Positions 57,323 to 64,000 of a stretch of 64,000 nucleotides of DNA are shown here, in pieces. This DNA is from Sinomonas gamaensis (GTDB taxonomy: Bacteria; Actinomycetota; Actinomycetes; Actinomycetales; Micrococcaceae). Position numbers and translations under genes: made by a program. The number at the start of each line of letters is the position of its first letter. The stretch's first letter is position 1. The stretch is taken from contig NZ_SSCL01000001.1 of the NCBI RefSeq assembly GCF_005876955.1, forward strand, positions 450,151 through 514,150, in the 5' to 3' direction. The notes under the pieces are model-generated. The model was not told the DNA's origin. It worked only from the letters and a program-made list of their open reading frames with translations, and ran no database searches.

Positions 57323-59671
57323 ATGATGTCCTGGCACGCACGCTTCATCGCGCCGGATTCCGACTTCGGCGGCTCGCCCCTTTTGCGCGCCGAGTTCCAT
57401 CTCGAGGAGGGACATGGGACGGTCGAGTCCGCCGCGCTTTTCGTCTCTGCGTTCGGGGTCGTGGAGGCCTTCATCAATGGGCACCGAGCCTCCCAGGACC
57501 TGCTGACCCCGGGATGGACGGCGTACGAATGGCGAGTGCGCTACGCGGAGCTGGACGTGACCTCCTTGGTCGGTCCACCCATCGCCGGCTCCGCGACCGT
57601 ACTCGGTCTCGCACTCGGCAACGGCTGGTACCGCGGCCGCCTGACGTGGTCCGGCGGATCGGGCTTCTACGGGAAGGAGCTGGCCGGTTTCGCCGAGCTT
57701 CGGGTCCGGTTCGCGGACGGGCACGAGCAGATCGTGGGAACTGACTCCACCTGGATAGCGGGACCTTCGGCAACCACCGCGAACGACCTCTACGACGGCC
57801 AGGACATCGATGCACGAAGGTACGACGACGGCTGGCTCGCTCCCGCCTTCACCTCGCCGGAGTGGGTGGGCGTCCACGAGCTCGACGACGATCTGTCCCG
57901 CCTCAAGCCCTACGTCGGGCCCGCCGTGCGCCGGATCGCGGAACTGACGCCACCGCAGGTGTGGGATGCACCGTCCGGCAAGACGCTGGTGGACTTCGGG
58001 CAGAACCTGGTCGGCTGGGTCCGCGCGAAGGTGGTTGGAAGCCGCGGGTCGGTGGTGACCCTGCGGCACGGGGAGGTTCTCGAGCACGACGAGCTGGGCA
58101 CTCGACCCCTGCGCAGCGCGAAGGCCACGGATCATTTCACGCTCTCAGGCGGCGAGGACGTCTTCGAGCCGACGTTCACGTTCCACGGCTTCCGCTATGT
58201 CGAGGTGGAGGGGTGGCCCGGGGGGACCGAGGGGCTGCGCGCTTCGCTGGCAGCGGGAGGCGGCCTGACCGCCGTCGTCATCTCCTCGGACCTGCGTCGC
58301 ATCGGACGCTTCGAGACGTCGAATCCGCTCCTCAATCGACTGCACGAGAACGCCGTCTGGGGCATGCGGGGGAACTTCGTGGACGTGCCCACGGACTGCC
58401 CCCAGCGCGACGAAAGGCTCGGGTGGACCGGGGACCTCTCCGCGTTCGCGCCGAGCGCGTGCTTCCTCTTCGACGTGCGGGACTTCCTTCGCGATTGGCT
58501 CCGGGATCTGGCTCTCGAGCAGGAGCACCAGGACGGCATCGTGCCGTACGTGGTTCCAGACGTCCTCAAGTATGTTCGCCGATCTTCTGGGGCCGGCACG
58601 CCGGATACGACCGCTCTGTGGAGCGACGCTTCGGTGTGGGTCCCGTGGGCTGTCTGGACGGCGTACGGAGACCCGCGCGTGCTCGAGGAGGCCTTCCCCT
58701 CGATGGCTTCCCATGCGCGTCGCGTGCGGAGCAAGCTCTCGCGAAACGGGCTATGGGACACGGGCTTCCAGTTCGGCGACTGGCTCGACCCGGACGCGCC
58801 GCCCGAGGACCCGGGTGCTGCGAAGGCGGACAAGCGCGTCGTGGCTACCCTGTGTGCCTATCGCACGGCCGATCTCGTGGCTCGGGCCGCCGCAGTTCTC
58901 GGCAATGAACAGGCCGTGGCAGAGTTCCGTGAGATGGCCGGGTCTCTGCGTTCTGCCTTCAGGGAGCACTACGTTTCGGGTGGGGTGATCGAAAGCGACT
59001 GCGCCACGGTCTACGCGCTCGCGATCGTCTTCGGCATCCTCGACCCCGAGGACCGAGAGGGCTCAGGGGACCACGAGTTCGCTGGCCGGCGCCTGGCCGA
59101 ACTCGTCCGAGCCGCCGGTCATCGGATCTCCACTGGCTTCGCCGGAACCGCCTTCGTCACCGACGCCCTCACCGCGACCGGGCATCTCGACGACGCGTAC
59201 CGCCTGCTGCTGCAGACCGAGTGCCCGTCCTGGCTGTATCCGGTGACGATGGGCGCGACCACGATCTGGGAGCGCTGGGACTCAATGCTTCCCGACGGGA
59301 CGATCAACCCGGGGGAGATGACGAGCTTCAACCACTACGCTCTTGGAGCCGTGGTCGACTGGCTCCACCGCACCGTCGGAGGCCTGGCCCCGCTCGAGGC
59401 CGGCTACCGGCGCATCCTCGTCGCGCCTCAACCCGGAGGGAACCTGGAGTGGGCCCAGACGAGTCTCGAGACCCCGCAGGGTCTCGCCTCGGTGCGGTGG
59501 GAGCTCGACGGCGGAAAGGTGAGGATCGCCGTCGTCGTCCCTCAGGGTACTGAAGCCGTGTTGCGGCTGCCGGGCACGCCAGAAGAAGTCGTCGGGCCGG
59601 GGCACCACGAGCGCGCCGCGCCGGTGGGGCGGCACGGGGCCACTTCTCGGAGTCGGGCTACTTCGGGGTAG
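57323..59671 (+). CDS. Alpha-L-rhamnosidase, glycoside hydrolase family 78
   Basis: A 782-residue GH78 enzyme. N-terminal beta domains (VSAFGVVEAFINGHRAS, LGLALGNGWYRGRLTWSGGS, then TLVDFGQNLVGWVRAKV) precede the (alpha/alpha)6 barrel. VDVPTDCPQRDERLGWTGDL contains the general-acid Glu region and GATTIWERWDSMLPDGTINP the general-base Glu; SFNHYALGAVVDWLHR is also a family block. It releases terminal L-rhamnose from plant glycosides. There is no signal peptide, so it acts in the cytoplasm on imported glycosides. GGGAGG precedes ATG 57323. Its 3' end overlaps the convergent PBP gene by 14 bp. Confidence 0.9.
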   Translation: MMSWHARFIAPDSDFGGSPLLRAEFHLEEGHGTVESAALFVSAFGVVEAFINGHRASQDLLTPGWTAYEWRVRYAELDVTSLVGPPIAGSATVLGLALGNGWYRGRLTWSGGSGFYGKELAGFAELRVRFADGHEQIVGTDSTWIAGPSATTANDLYDGQDIDARRYDDGWLAPAFTSPEWVGVHELDDDLSRLKPYVGPAVRRIAELTPPQVWDAPSGKTLVDFGQNLVGWVRAKVVGSRGSVVTLRHGEVLEHDELGTRPLRSAKATDHFTLSGGEDVFEPTFTFHGFRYVEVEGWPGGTEGLRASLAAGGGLTAVVISSDLRRIGRFETSNPLLNRLHENAVWGMRGNFVDVPTDCPQRDERLGWTGDLSAFAPSACFLFDVRDFLRDWLRDLALEQEHQDGIVPYVVPDVLKYVRRSSGAGTPDTTALWSDASVWVPWAVWTAYGDPRVLEEAFPSMASHARRVRSKLSRNGLWDTGFQFGDWLDPDAPPEDPGAAKADKRVVATLCAYRTADLVARAAAVLGNEQAVAEFREMAGSLRSAFREHYVSGGVIESDCATVYALAIVFGILDPEDREGSGDHEFAGRRLAELVRAAGHRISTGFAGTAFVTDALTATGHLDDAYRLLLQTECPSWLYPVTMGATTIWERWDSMLPDGTINPGEMTSFNHYALGAVVDWLHRTVGGLAPLEAGYRRILVAPQPGGNLEWAQTSLETPQGLASVRWELDGGKVRIAVVVPQGTEAVLRLPGTPEEVVGPGHHERAAPVGRHGATSRSRATSG

Positions 59672-61838
59672 GGGGAGGCGGGGGGCCGATGAGCGCCGGC
59701 GGCGGCGGGTCGAACGGGCCGTGGTCGAAGAGGCCCAGCACCTTCTGCATGTAGTACGCCCACTGGGGTCCGGCAATGTACGCCCCGTCGATCACGGGCC
59801 AGAACCTGCCGTTGACCATGACGTTGCGTCCCAGATGGTCTTCGGGGTTGCCGAGCGCCTCCCCGAAGTAGGAGGCGGTTGACAGCCCCCGCGTGTAGCC
59901 GATGAGCCAGGTCTCGCTGTTGAACTGGTTGGTTCCCGTCTTGGCGGCGTCCGGGACGCCGAGGGAGATCGTATGGCCAGCGTCGTCCTTGATGTTGTAG
60001 CCGGAGCCCTTCGTGAGCACGTCCTGAAGGACGTTCGTCACGGCCTTGGCGACGTCCGGCTTGATAGCGTTCGGCTGGCATGTGGGTGCCTGGCCGCCGA
60101 TCTTCTTGCCCTGCGAGTCGATGACATCGGTGATGGACATGGGCGCACAGAACGTCCCGTTGCTCGCGAAGGTCGCGTAGGCGTTCGCCATGGTCAACGG
60201 CGCGACGTTCGCTCCACCGAGCAGGTTTCCGAGGGTGGAGAGGTCGAGCTTCCGGCCGCCGCCCGCGCCGTCGTGCAGGCCCAGGCTGTCCGCCGCGCGC
60301 TGGATGTCGCAGAAGTCGTTGAGGCCCGCGGCGGTGGCGAACAGCGCGGTGTTGATCGACTGGTAGATCCCCTCGCGGACGGACATCGGGAAGTACCAGC
60401 CGGGCTCGTCGTTCTGCAGATCCGGAGCGGTTCCCAGGGCAACGGTGGCGTTGTCGTAGGCGCCGATGACCTTTCCACAGCTGTCCTTCCAAGGGAAGTT
60501 CAGCGGGTACACGCGCCGCGCCGCATCCACCACCGTGTTCGTGGTCTTCCCCTCGTTGAGCCATGCCGTGAGCGTGATCGGCTTCATCGCCGACCCCGGC
60601 TGCATGCCTCCGGCACCCCCAAGGGCATTCCCATTGGCGTCGGCCTTGTCCACGTTGAAGTTGTAGGACGTGACGAAGTCCTTGCCCTGCCCGGGCAGCA
60701 TTCGGGTGTTCTGAGCCATCGCAAGGATCTTGCCGGTACCCGGTTGGACGGTGACGAGCGAGGTGCCCCACTTGTCCGGATTGGCGCCGGCGGTGGCGTC
60801 GACCTGCGCCTGAGCCGGTCCCTGGAGCCGCGGATCGAGGGTCGTCTTGATGGTGAGCCCGCCCTGCATGACCCTCTGCAGGCGGTCGTCCTGCGTTGCG
60901 CCGTACGCAGGATCATTCAGGATCTGATGAAGGACGTAATCGCAGAAGTACTGCGCCTGCCCCGCGTAGGCGCAGCCCTGCTTCGGCGGGTTCAGCTTGA
61001 GCTGAATGGGGGTGTTGACGGCTTCGTCGTGCTGCTGCCTGTTGATGTAGCCGTGCTCGAGCATGGCATCGAGCACGAGGTTGCGCCGCTGGATTGCATT
61101 GTCCGGATGAGCGGTCGGGTCGTACACGGAGGGGCCATTGACCACGCCGGCGAGGAGGGCCGCCTGTGGGAGCGTGAGGTCTTTGGCGTCGACTGAGAAG
61201 AAATACTGGCTCGCGGCCTCGATGCCGTAGGCGTTCGTATTGAAGAAGACGATATTGAGGTAGCCCTGAAGGATCTGGTCCTTCGTGTACTGCTTCTCGA
61301 GGGCGATGGAGAGCTTCATCTCGCGGAGCTTGTCGCCTACGCTCTTGTCGCCGTTCAGATAGGTCTGGGCATCGGCACCCGAAGCGATCGCGTTCTCCTT
61401 CAGCACGTTCGCCACATACTGCTGCGTCAGCGTCGACGCCCCCTGCCGTCCGCCCTGGAAGTTCGCCACCAGCGCCCGCACGATGCCCGTCGGGTCTACG
61501 CCGCCGTGCTCGTAGAAGCGGTAGTCCTCGACGGCCACGATGGCGTTCCTGATGTTGGGGGACATCTGGTCGAGCGGGACCTGCGTGCGGTTCTCGTTGA
61601 AGAGCGTGGCGATCTCGGAGCCGTCGGCGGCGAGGATCTTCGTCACCTGGCCAGGAGGGGTCACCGAGAGGTCGCTCGGCAGACTGTCGAAGAACTGCGT
61701 CGACCCCAGAGTCGCCCCGCCGGTCACGGCCGCGGCCGGCAGTACGAGACCTGCCACCAACACGCCACAGAGGACGCTGACGATCAGGAAGGCGATGAGC
61801 CGTCCGATCGCTTTCGCCGCGTCCGCGACAAAGGCCAT
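59658..61838 (-). CDS. Bifunctional penicillin-binding protein (class A, PBP1A/PonA type)
   Basis: A 726-residue cell-wall synthase. One N-terminal membrane anchor (IAFLIVSVLCGVLVAGLVLP) is followed by the GT51 glycosyltransferase with catalytic Glu104 in VAVEDYRFYEHGGVD and the STLTQQYVAN and LNIVFFNTNAYGIE blocks. The transpeptidase has SAMK at about 416-419 (QPGSAMKPITL), an SxN-type motif in QSINTAL, and AAKTGT. The C-terminus is proline-rich. It polymerises and cross-links peptidoglycan outside the membrane. ATG 61838 lies eight bases after the upstream MFS gene. Confidence 0.9.
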   Translation of the reverse strand: MAFVADAAKAIGRLIAFLIVSVLCGVLVAGLVLPAAAVTGGATLGSTQFFDSLPSDLSVTPPGQVTKILAADGSEIATLFNENRTQVPLDQMSPNIRNAIVAVEDYRFYEHGGVDPTGIVRALVANFQGGRQGASTLTQQYVANVLKENAIASGADAQTYLNGDKSVGDKLREMKLSIALEKQYTKDQILQGYLNIVFFNTNAYGIEAASQYFFSVDAKDLTLPQAALLAGVVNGPSVYDPTAHPDNAIQRRNLVLDAMLEHGYINRQQHDEAVNTPIQLKLNPPKQGCAYAGQAQYFCDYVLHQILNDPAYGATQDDRLQRVMQGGLTIKTTLDPRLQGPAQAQVDATAGANPDKWGTSLVTVQPGTGKILAMAQNTRMLPGQGKDFVTSYNFNVDKADANGNALGGAGGMQPGSAMKPITLTAWLNEGKTTNTVVDAARRVYPLNFPWKDSCGKVIGAYDNATVALGTAPDLQNDEPGWYFPMSVREGIYQSINTALFATAAGLNDFCDIQRAADSLGLHDGAGGGRKLDLSTLGNLLGGANVAPLTMANAYATFASNGTFCAPMSITDVIDSQGKKIGGQAPTCQPNAIKPDVAKAVTNVLQDVLTKGSGYNIKDDAGHTISLGVPDAAKTGTNQFNSETWLIGYTRGLSTASYFGEALGNPEDHLGRNVMVNGRFWPVIDGAYIAGPQWAYYMQKVLGLFDHGPFDPPPPALIGPPPPPTPK

Positions 61839-61846
61839 ACAGCGGA

Positions 61847-63094
61847 TTATAGAGACCGTTGCTGACGTTCGCTCGGTCCCGGAGGGTATGCATGGCGGCG
61901 GCCGGCAAAGGTGATGACCAGCGCTGCCGCCGCGGGGATCGCGGCCGCCAGCGGCAGGAGCTGGGCGCCGATGACGCCGAGAGCAGCCCCGCCGTACCAC
62001 GCGCCGAGGGCTATGCCGAGCTGGATGGTCACCACGGTCAGCCCATTCGCGGCCTCGCCGTGGTCGCGTCCAGCGCGGAGGATGGCGGCCTGGTTGTAGA
62101 TGCCGAGGGCGCCCACCCCAGCTCCCCATGCTGCCGTGAGACCGAGGAGCCCCGGCCACGTGGTGGCGAGGGGCGGCATCAGACAGTAGGCGACCACGAT
62201 GACGGCGATGGTCACCAGCAGGGACCGCCGCGGGAAGCGGTCTGCCGTCAGACCCGCAGCCCAGATCCCGAGGAGGCCGGCGATGCCCACCATCGACAGC
62301 GAAATGCCGGTACCGGCCTCGGGGATCCCTTCGGCCCGTACGAACAGCGCGATGTAGGTGAACAGGGCGAAGTGCGCGAACAGGAGGAGCGGCCACGCCG
62401 TGGCGACGGCTACGACTCCCGGCTGCCGGACGGCCTTGCGGATCGACGGCCTCGCCGCGGCGGCGCTGAGGGGGACCGGAGGAAGCAGCCGCATGGCAAG
62501 GACGCCCAGAACGGCGGCGACAGCGGCCAGCACCAGGAACGAGGTCCGCCAGGACATCATCCCGCCGAGCAGGGTTCCGAGCGGTGCGCCGACTGCCATC
62601 GCGATGCTATTGCCGCTGAACACCACTGCCATGCCGCGCCCCATCGCCTCAGGTGGCACGATTCTCGCGACATAAGGCGCCATGCTCGACCACAGCAGCC
62701 CGTGTGCCACGCCGCCGAGCAGGCGGGCCCCCACGGCGAACGTGAGCTGCGGACTCAGGGCGAGCAGCACATTGCTGAGGGCGAAGAGCACGACGACGGA
62801 GATCAGCAGGCGCTTCCGAGGCAGCCGCCCCGCCAGGAACTTCGAGAGGGGCACCGCCGTCACGACGATGACGACGGCGTAGGCCGCCGTGAGCGAGCCG
62901 ACGGCCGATTCCTCGACACCCAGATCGTGGCTGATCTGCGGAAGGAGTCCGGCGGGCAGCAGTTCAGTCGTCACGGCCGTGAACCCTAGTGCCGCGAGGA
63001 CGAGCAGTGCCGGCCACGGCATCTTCTTCCGTCGACCGGTTGCGGAGAGGCTGGCGGGCGAAGCCGGGGCGAGGGGCTGCTTCTCGGCAGCCAT
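61847..63094 (-). CDS. MFS transporter, drug/arabinose-efflux (AraJ/NepI) type
   Basis: A 415-residue exporter with 12 helices. LGFTAVTTELLPAGLLPQIS in helix 1 is the E-L-x-P/G-G-L-L signature of the DHA1 AraJ/YdhP group, and VPLSKFLAGRLPRKRLLISV is motif A. GLLGIWAAGLTADRFPRRSL is the C-terminal repeat. I chose ATG 63094 over the frame from 63187, because the membrane domain begins soon after and a purine-rich site precedes it. A TetR gene lies upstream on the same strand, so drug- or metabolite-induced efflux is likely. Confidence 0.86.
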   Translation of the reverse strand: MAAEKQPLAPASPASLSATGRRKKMPWPALLVLAALGFTAVTTELLPAGLLPQISHDLGVEESAVGSLTAAYAVVIVVTAVPLSKFLAGRLPRKRLLISVVVLFALSNVLLALSPQLTFAVGARLLGGVAHGLLWSSMAPYVARIVPPEAMGRGMAVVFSGNSIAMAVGAPLGTLLGGMMSWRTSFLVLAAVAAVLGVLAMRLLPPVPLSAAAARPSIRKAVRQPGVVAVATAWPLLLFAHFALFTYIALFVRAEGIPEAGTGISLSMVGIAGLLGIWAAGLTADRFPRRSLLVTIAVIVVAYCLMPPLATTWPGLLGLTAAWGAGVGALGIYNQAAILRAGRDHGEAANGLTVVTIQLGIALGAWYGGAALGVIGAQLLPLAAAIPAAAALVITFAGRRHAYPPGPSERQQRSL

Positions 63095-63238
63095 GGGCGG
63101 GTCCCTTCCGCAGGGCTCGCCCGCGGGCCGCCCCGCTGGTCTTTCAACGTGTTCTTCTAGACAATCACGCTGGCGTCGCATGTGCACGCCTGACGGGTGG
63201 CACTGATGGACCTAGGCACACCTGTGCTCCTCGAGGAG

Positions 63239-63850
63239 TCAACCGTGTGCTACGGCGCCGAGCCGGGAGACCGTGGTGCGGAGGTCGTGGGCCGTTGCCC
63301 GGCCCGGGCGCAGGGTGTACCCGCTGTCGGTGTGCAGGAACAGCGCAGCGAAGACTAGCGCCACGGCGAGCCGCGCCGTCGAACCCGACGCGTCGTCCTC
63401 TGCTGCGCCCGTTCGTTCCTCCGCCAATTGGATCACACGACGGCGGAGCCCGGACGTCCACTGGTGCAGGGCGGCAAGGAGGTCTGGCTCCGCCCGGACC
63501 AGCTCCCTGATACGCTCCACGCCGTCCTCGTCGGGGCTCGAGAGGCTCGCGATCAGCTCGCAGAGGTCGTCCACGAGCTGCCCGTCGCTCGAAAGGAACC
63601 GCTGTTCGCTCTCCTCGGGGATCGCCGTCGTCGGCAATCCCATCGCTGCCGCTGCCTTGGACGGGAAGTAATTGAAGAAGGTCCGCTCCGAGATCTCCGC
63701 CGTGGCGCAGATGTCGGCGACGGTGACGTGGGCGAGACCGCGGTCGGCAACGAGCGAATATGCGGCGTCATGGATGGCGCGCCGCGTCTGCTGCTTCTTT
63801 CGTTCGCGCAGGGAGTCGGTCTTGCCGGTGAGGAACGGCTTGGTGGTCAC
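63239..63850 (-). CDS. TetR-family regulator of the adjacent MFS exporter
   Basis: A 203-residue TetR protein. SLRERKKQQTRRAIHDAAYS and LVADRGLAHVTVADICATAE then ISERTFFNYFPSKAAAA form the DNA-binding domain; the remainder is a helical ligand domain. The palindrome CTCCTCGAGGAG at 63227-63238 lies directly after its stop and before the MFS gene, and could be an operator for the exporter. Ligand unknown. Confidence 0.86.
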   Translation of the reverse strand: MTTKPFLTGKTDSLRERKKQQTRRAIHDAAYSLVADRGLAHVTVADICATAEISERTFFNYFPSKAAAAMGLPTTAIPEESEQRFLSSDGQLVDDLCELIASLSSPDEDGVERIRELVRAEPDLLAALHQWTSGLRRRVIQLAEERTGAAEDDASGSTARLAVALVFAALFLHTDSGYTLRPGRATAHDLRTTVSRLGAVAHG

Positions 63851-63877
63851 GCTGGATTCCTGGGCTGGTTCGAGGGT

Positions 63878-63925
63878 GCTGGGCTCCCGCCGTGCGGTGC
63901 TCCCGCCTTGTGGTGGGAGCCCAGC
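63878..63925. terminator. Hairpin between the TetR gene and the gene at the right edge
   Basis: GCTGGGCTCCC (63878-63888) is perfectly complementary to GGGAGCCCAGC (63915-63925), with three more pairs inside, one of them a wobble. It follows the stop of the minus-strand gene that enters from the right edge and precedes the TetR start, so it probably ends that gene's transcript. Confidence 0.55.
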
Positions 63926-63932
63926 TTGGGTC

Positions 63933-64000
63933 CTATGGCCGGTGGACCCGGATGGTACCGGTAGCCGGGGCCGCCTGCGCGCCGGTCTCAGCGGCCGCTG
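63933..64000 (-). CDS. Possible C-terminus of a gene entering from the right edge
   Basis: The minus-strand frame reads ETGAQAAPATGTIRVHRP and then TAG at 63935-63933, followed by a hairpin. The length is far too short to identify. The stop-then-hairpin order is the only support. Confidence 0.3.
   Translation of the reverse strand, partial: AAAETGAQAAPATGTIRVHRP

Noticed and set aside
1-64000. CRISPR array, prophage, integrase or insertion sequence
   Set aside because: No regularly spaced repeats, transposase, integrase or phage structural genes were seen; the damaged genes carry no element ends.
1-64000. tRNA or rRNA genes
   Set aside because: No cloverleaf or ribosomal RNA sequence was recognised by reading intergenic regions on both strands.

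Overview
This window is high-GC chromosomal DNA from an actinobacterium. The codon bias, the frequent GTG and TTG starts, the GTGA/ATGA gene overlaps and the gene families (PspC proteins, a DUF2510 protein, MalEFG-type importers without a local ATPase, FucU/FAH/SDR sugar cassettes) fit the Arthrobacter/Sinomonas side of the Micrococcaceae. The genus is an inference. I see no rRNA, tRNA, CRISPR array, phage or intact insertion sequence. Most of the content is accessory catabolism: uptake, oxidation and local regulation of amines, sugar acids, tricarboxylates, L-fucose-type sugars and glycosides.

Layout. 1-809: end of an ammonium transporter coupled to a HutD/Ves-family gene. 1084-6470: amine-oxidation locus (aldehyde dehydrogenase, TetR, cupin, FAD amine oxidase, APC permease) with ACTAAGCG operator-like boxes. 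6471-12510: a zone of decay containing a second, collapsed copy of the aldehyde dehydrogenase, an epimerase tail, a GlxA-type regulator with two frameshifts, an HD-domain gene interrupted by a C-rich imperfect duplication, an MFS gene with a deletion and frameshift, and an alcohol-dehydrogenase scrap. Between these lies an intact quinone-reductase-like gene. 12556-14341: a SigJ-like ECF sigma factor divergent from an NmrA-type oxidoreductase. 14520-18065: KDPG-type aldolase, ACS-family transporter, small kinase and DeoR regulator. 19545-23553: LysR, MFS and a TcuA-like flavoprotein. 23754-29998: aldo/keto reductase and enolase-superfamily dehydratase facing a five-gene operon for the non-phosphorylating L-fucose route, in which the lactonase gene carries a one-base frameshift. 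31267-33349: phosphotransferase and FUSC protein.

The most interesting region is 33540-48654. On the minus strand, a Gfo/Idh oxidoreductase, a fused CoA-transferase, a GMC oxidoreductase fused to a gluconate-2-dehydrogenase-subunit-3-like domain, an enoyl-CoA hydratase, an aldehyde dehydrogenase, a GH88-like hydrolase, a second GMC oxidoreductase and a LacI regulator form one tightly packed unit with several overlapping start/stop codons. Facing away from it is a CUT1 sugar importer (binding lipoprotein plus two permeases). A pair of inverted 12-bp boxes and an orphan LacI helix-turn-helix lie in the shared control region. I read this as import and oxidative dismantling of a glycoside, with the released alcohol or aldehyde passed to CoA-dependent steps. 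The substrate is not visible from sequence.

48718-64000 is more ordinary: a lipid-kinase-like protein, a GyrI-like protein, Lrp with AzlCD, a cell-envelope patch (GerMN-like lipoprotein, PspC protein, two paralogous 65-residue membrane proteins), a secreted beta-propeller, a GH78 alpha-L-rhamnosidase with a LacI-type operator, a bifunctional penicillin-binding protein, an MFS exporter and TetR.
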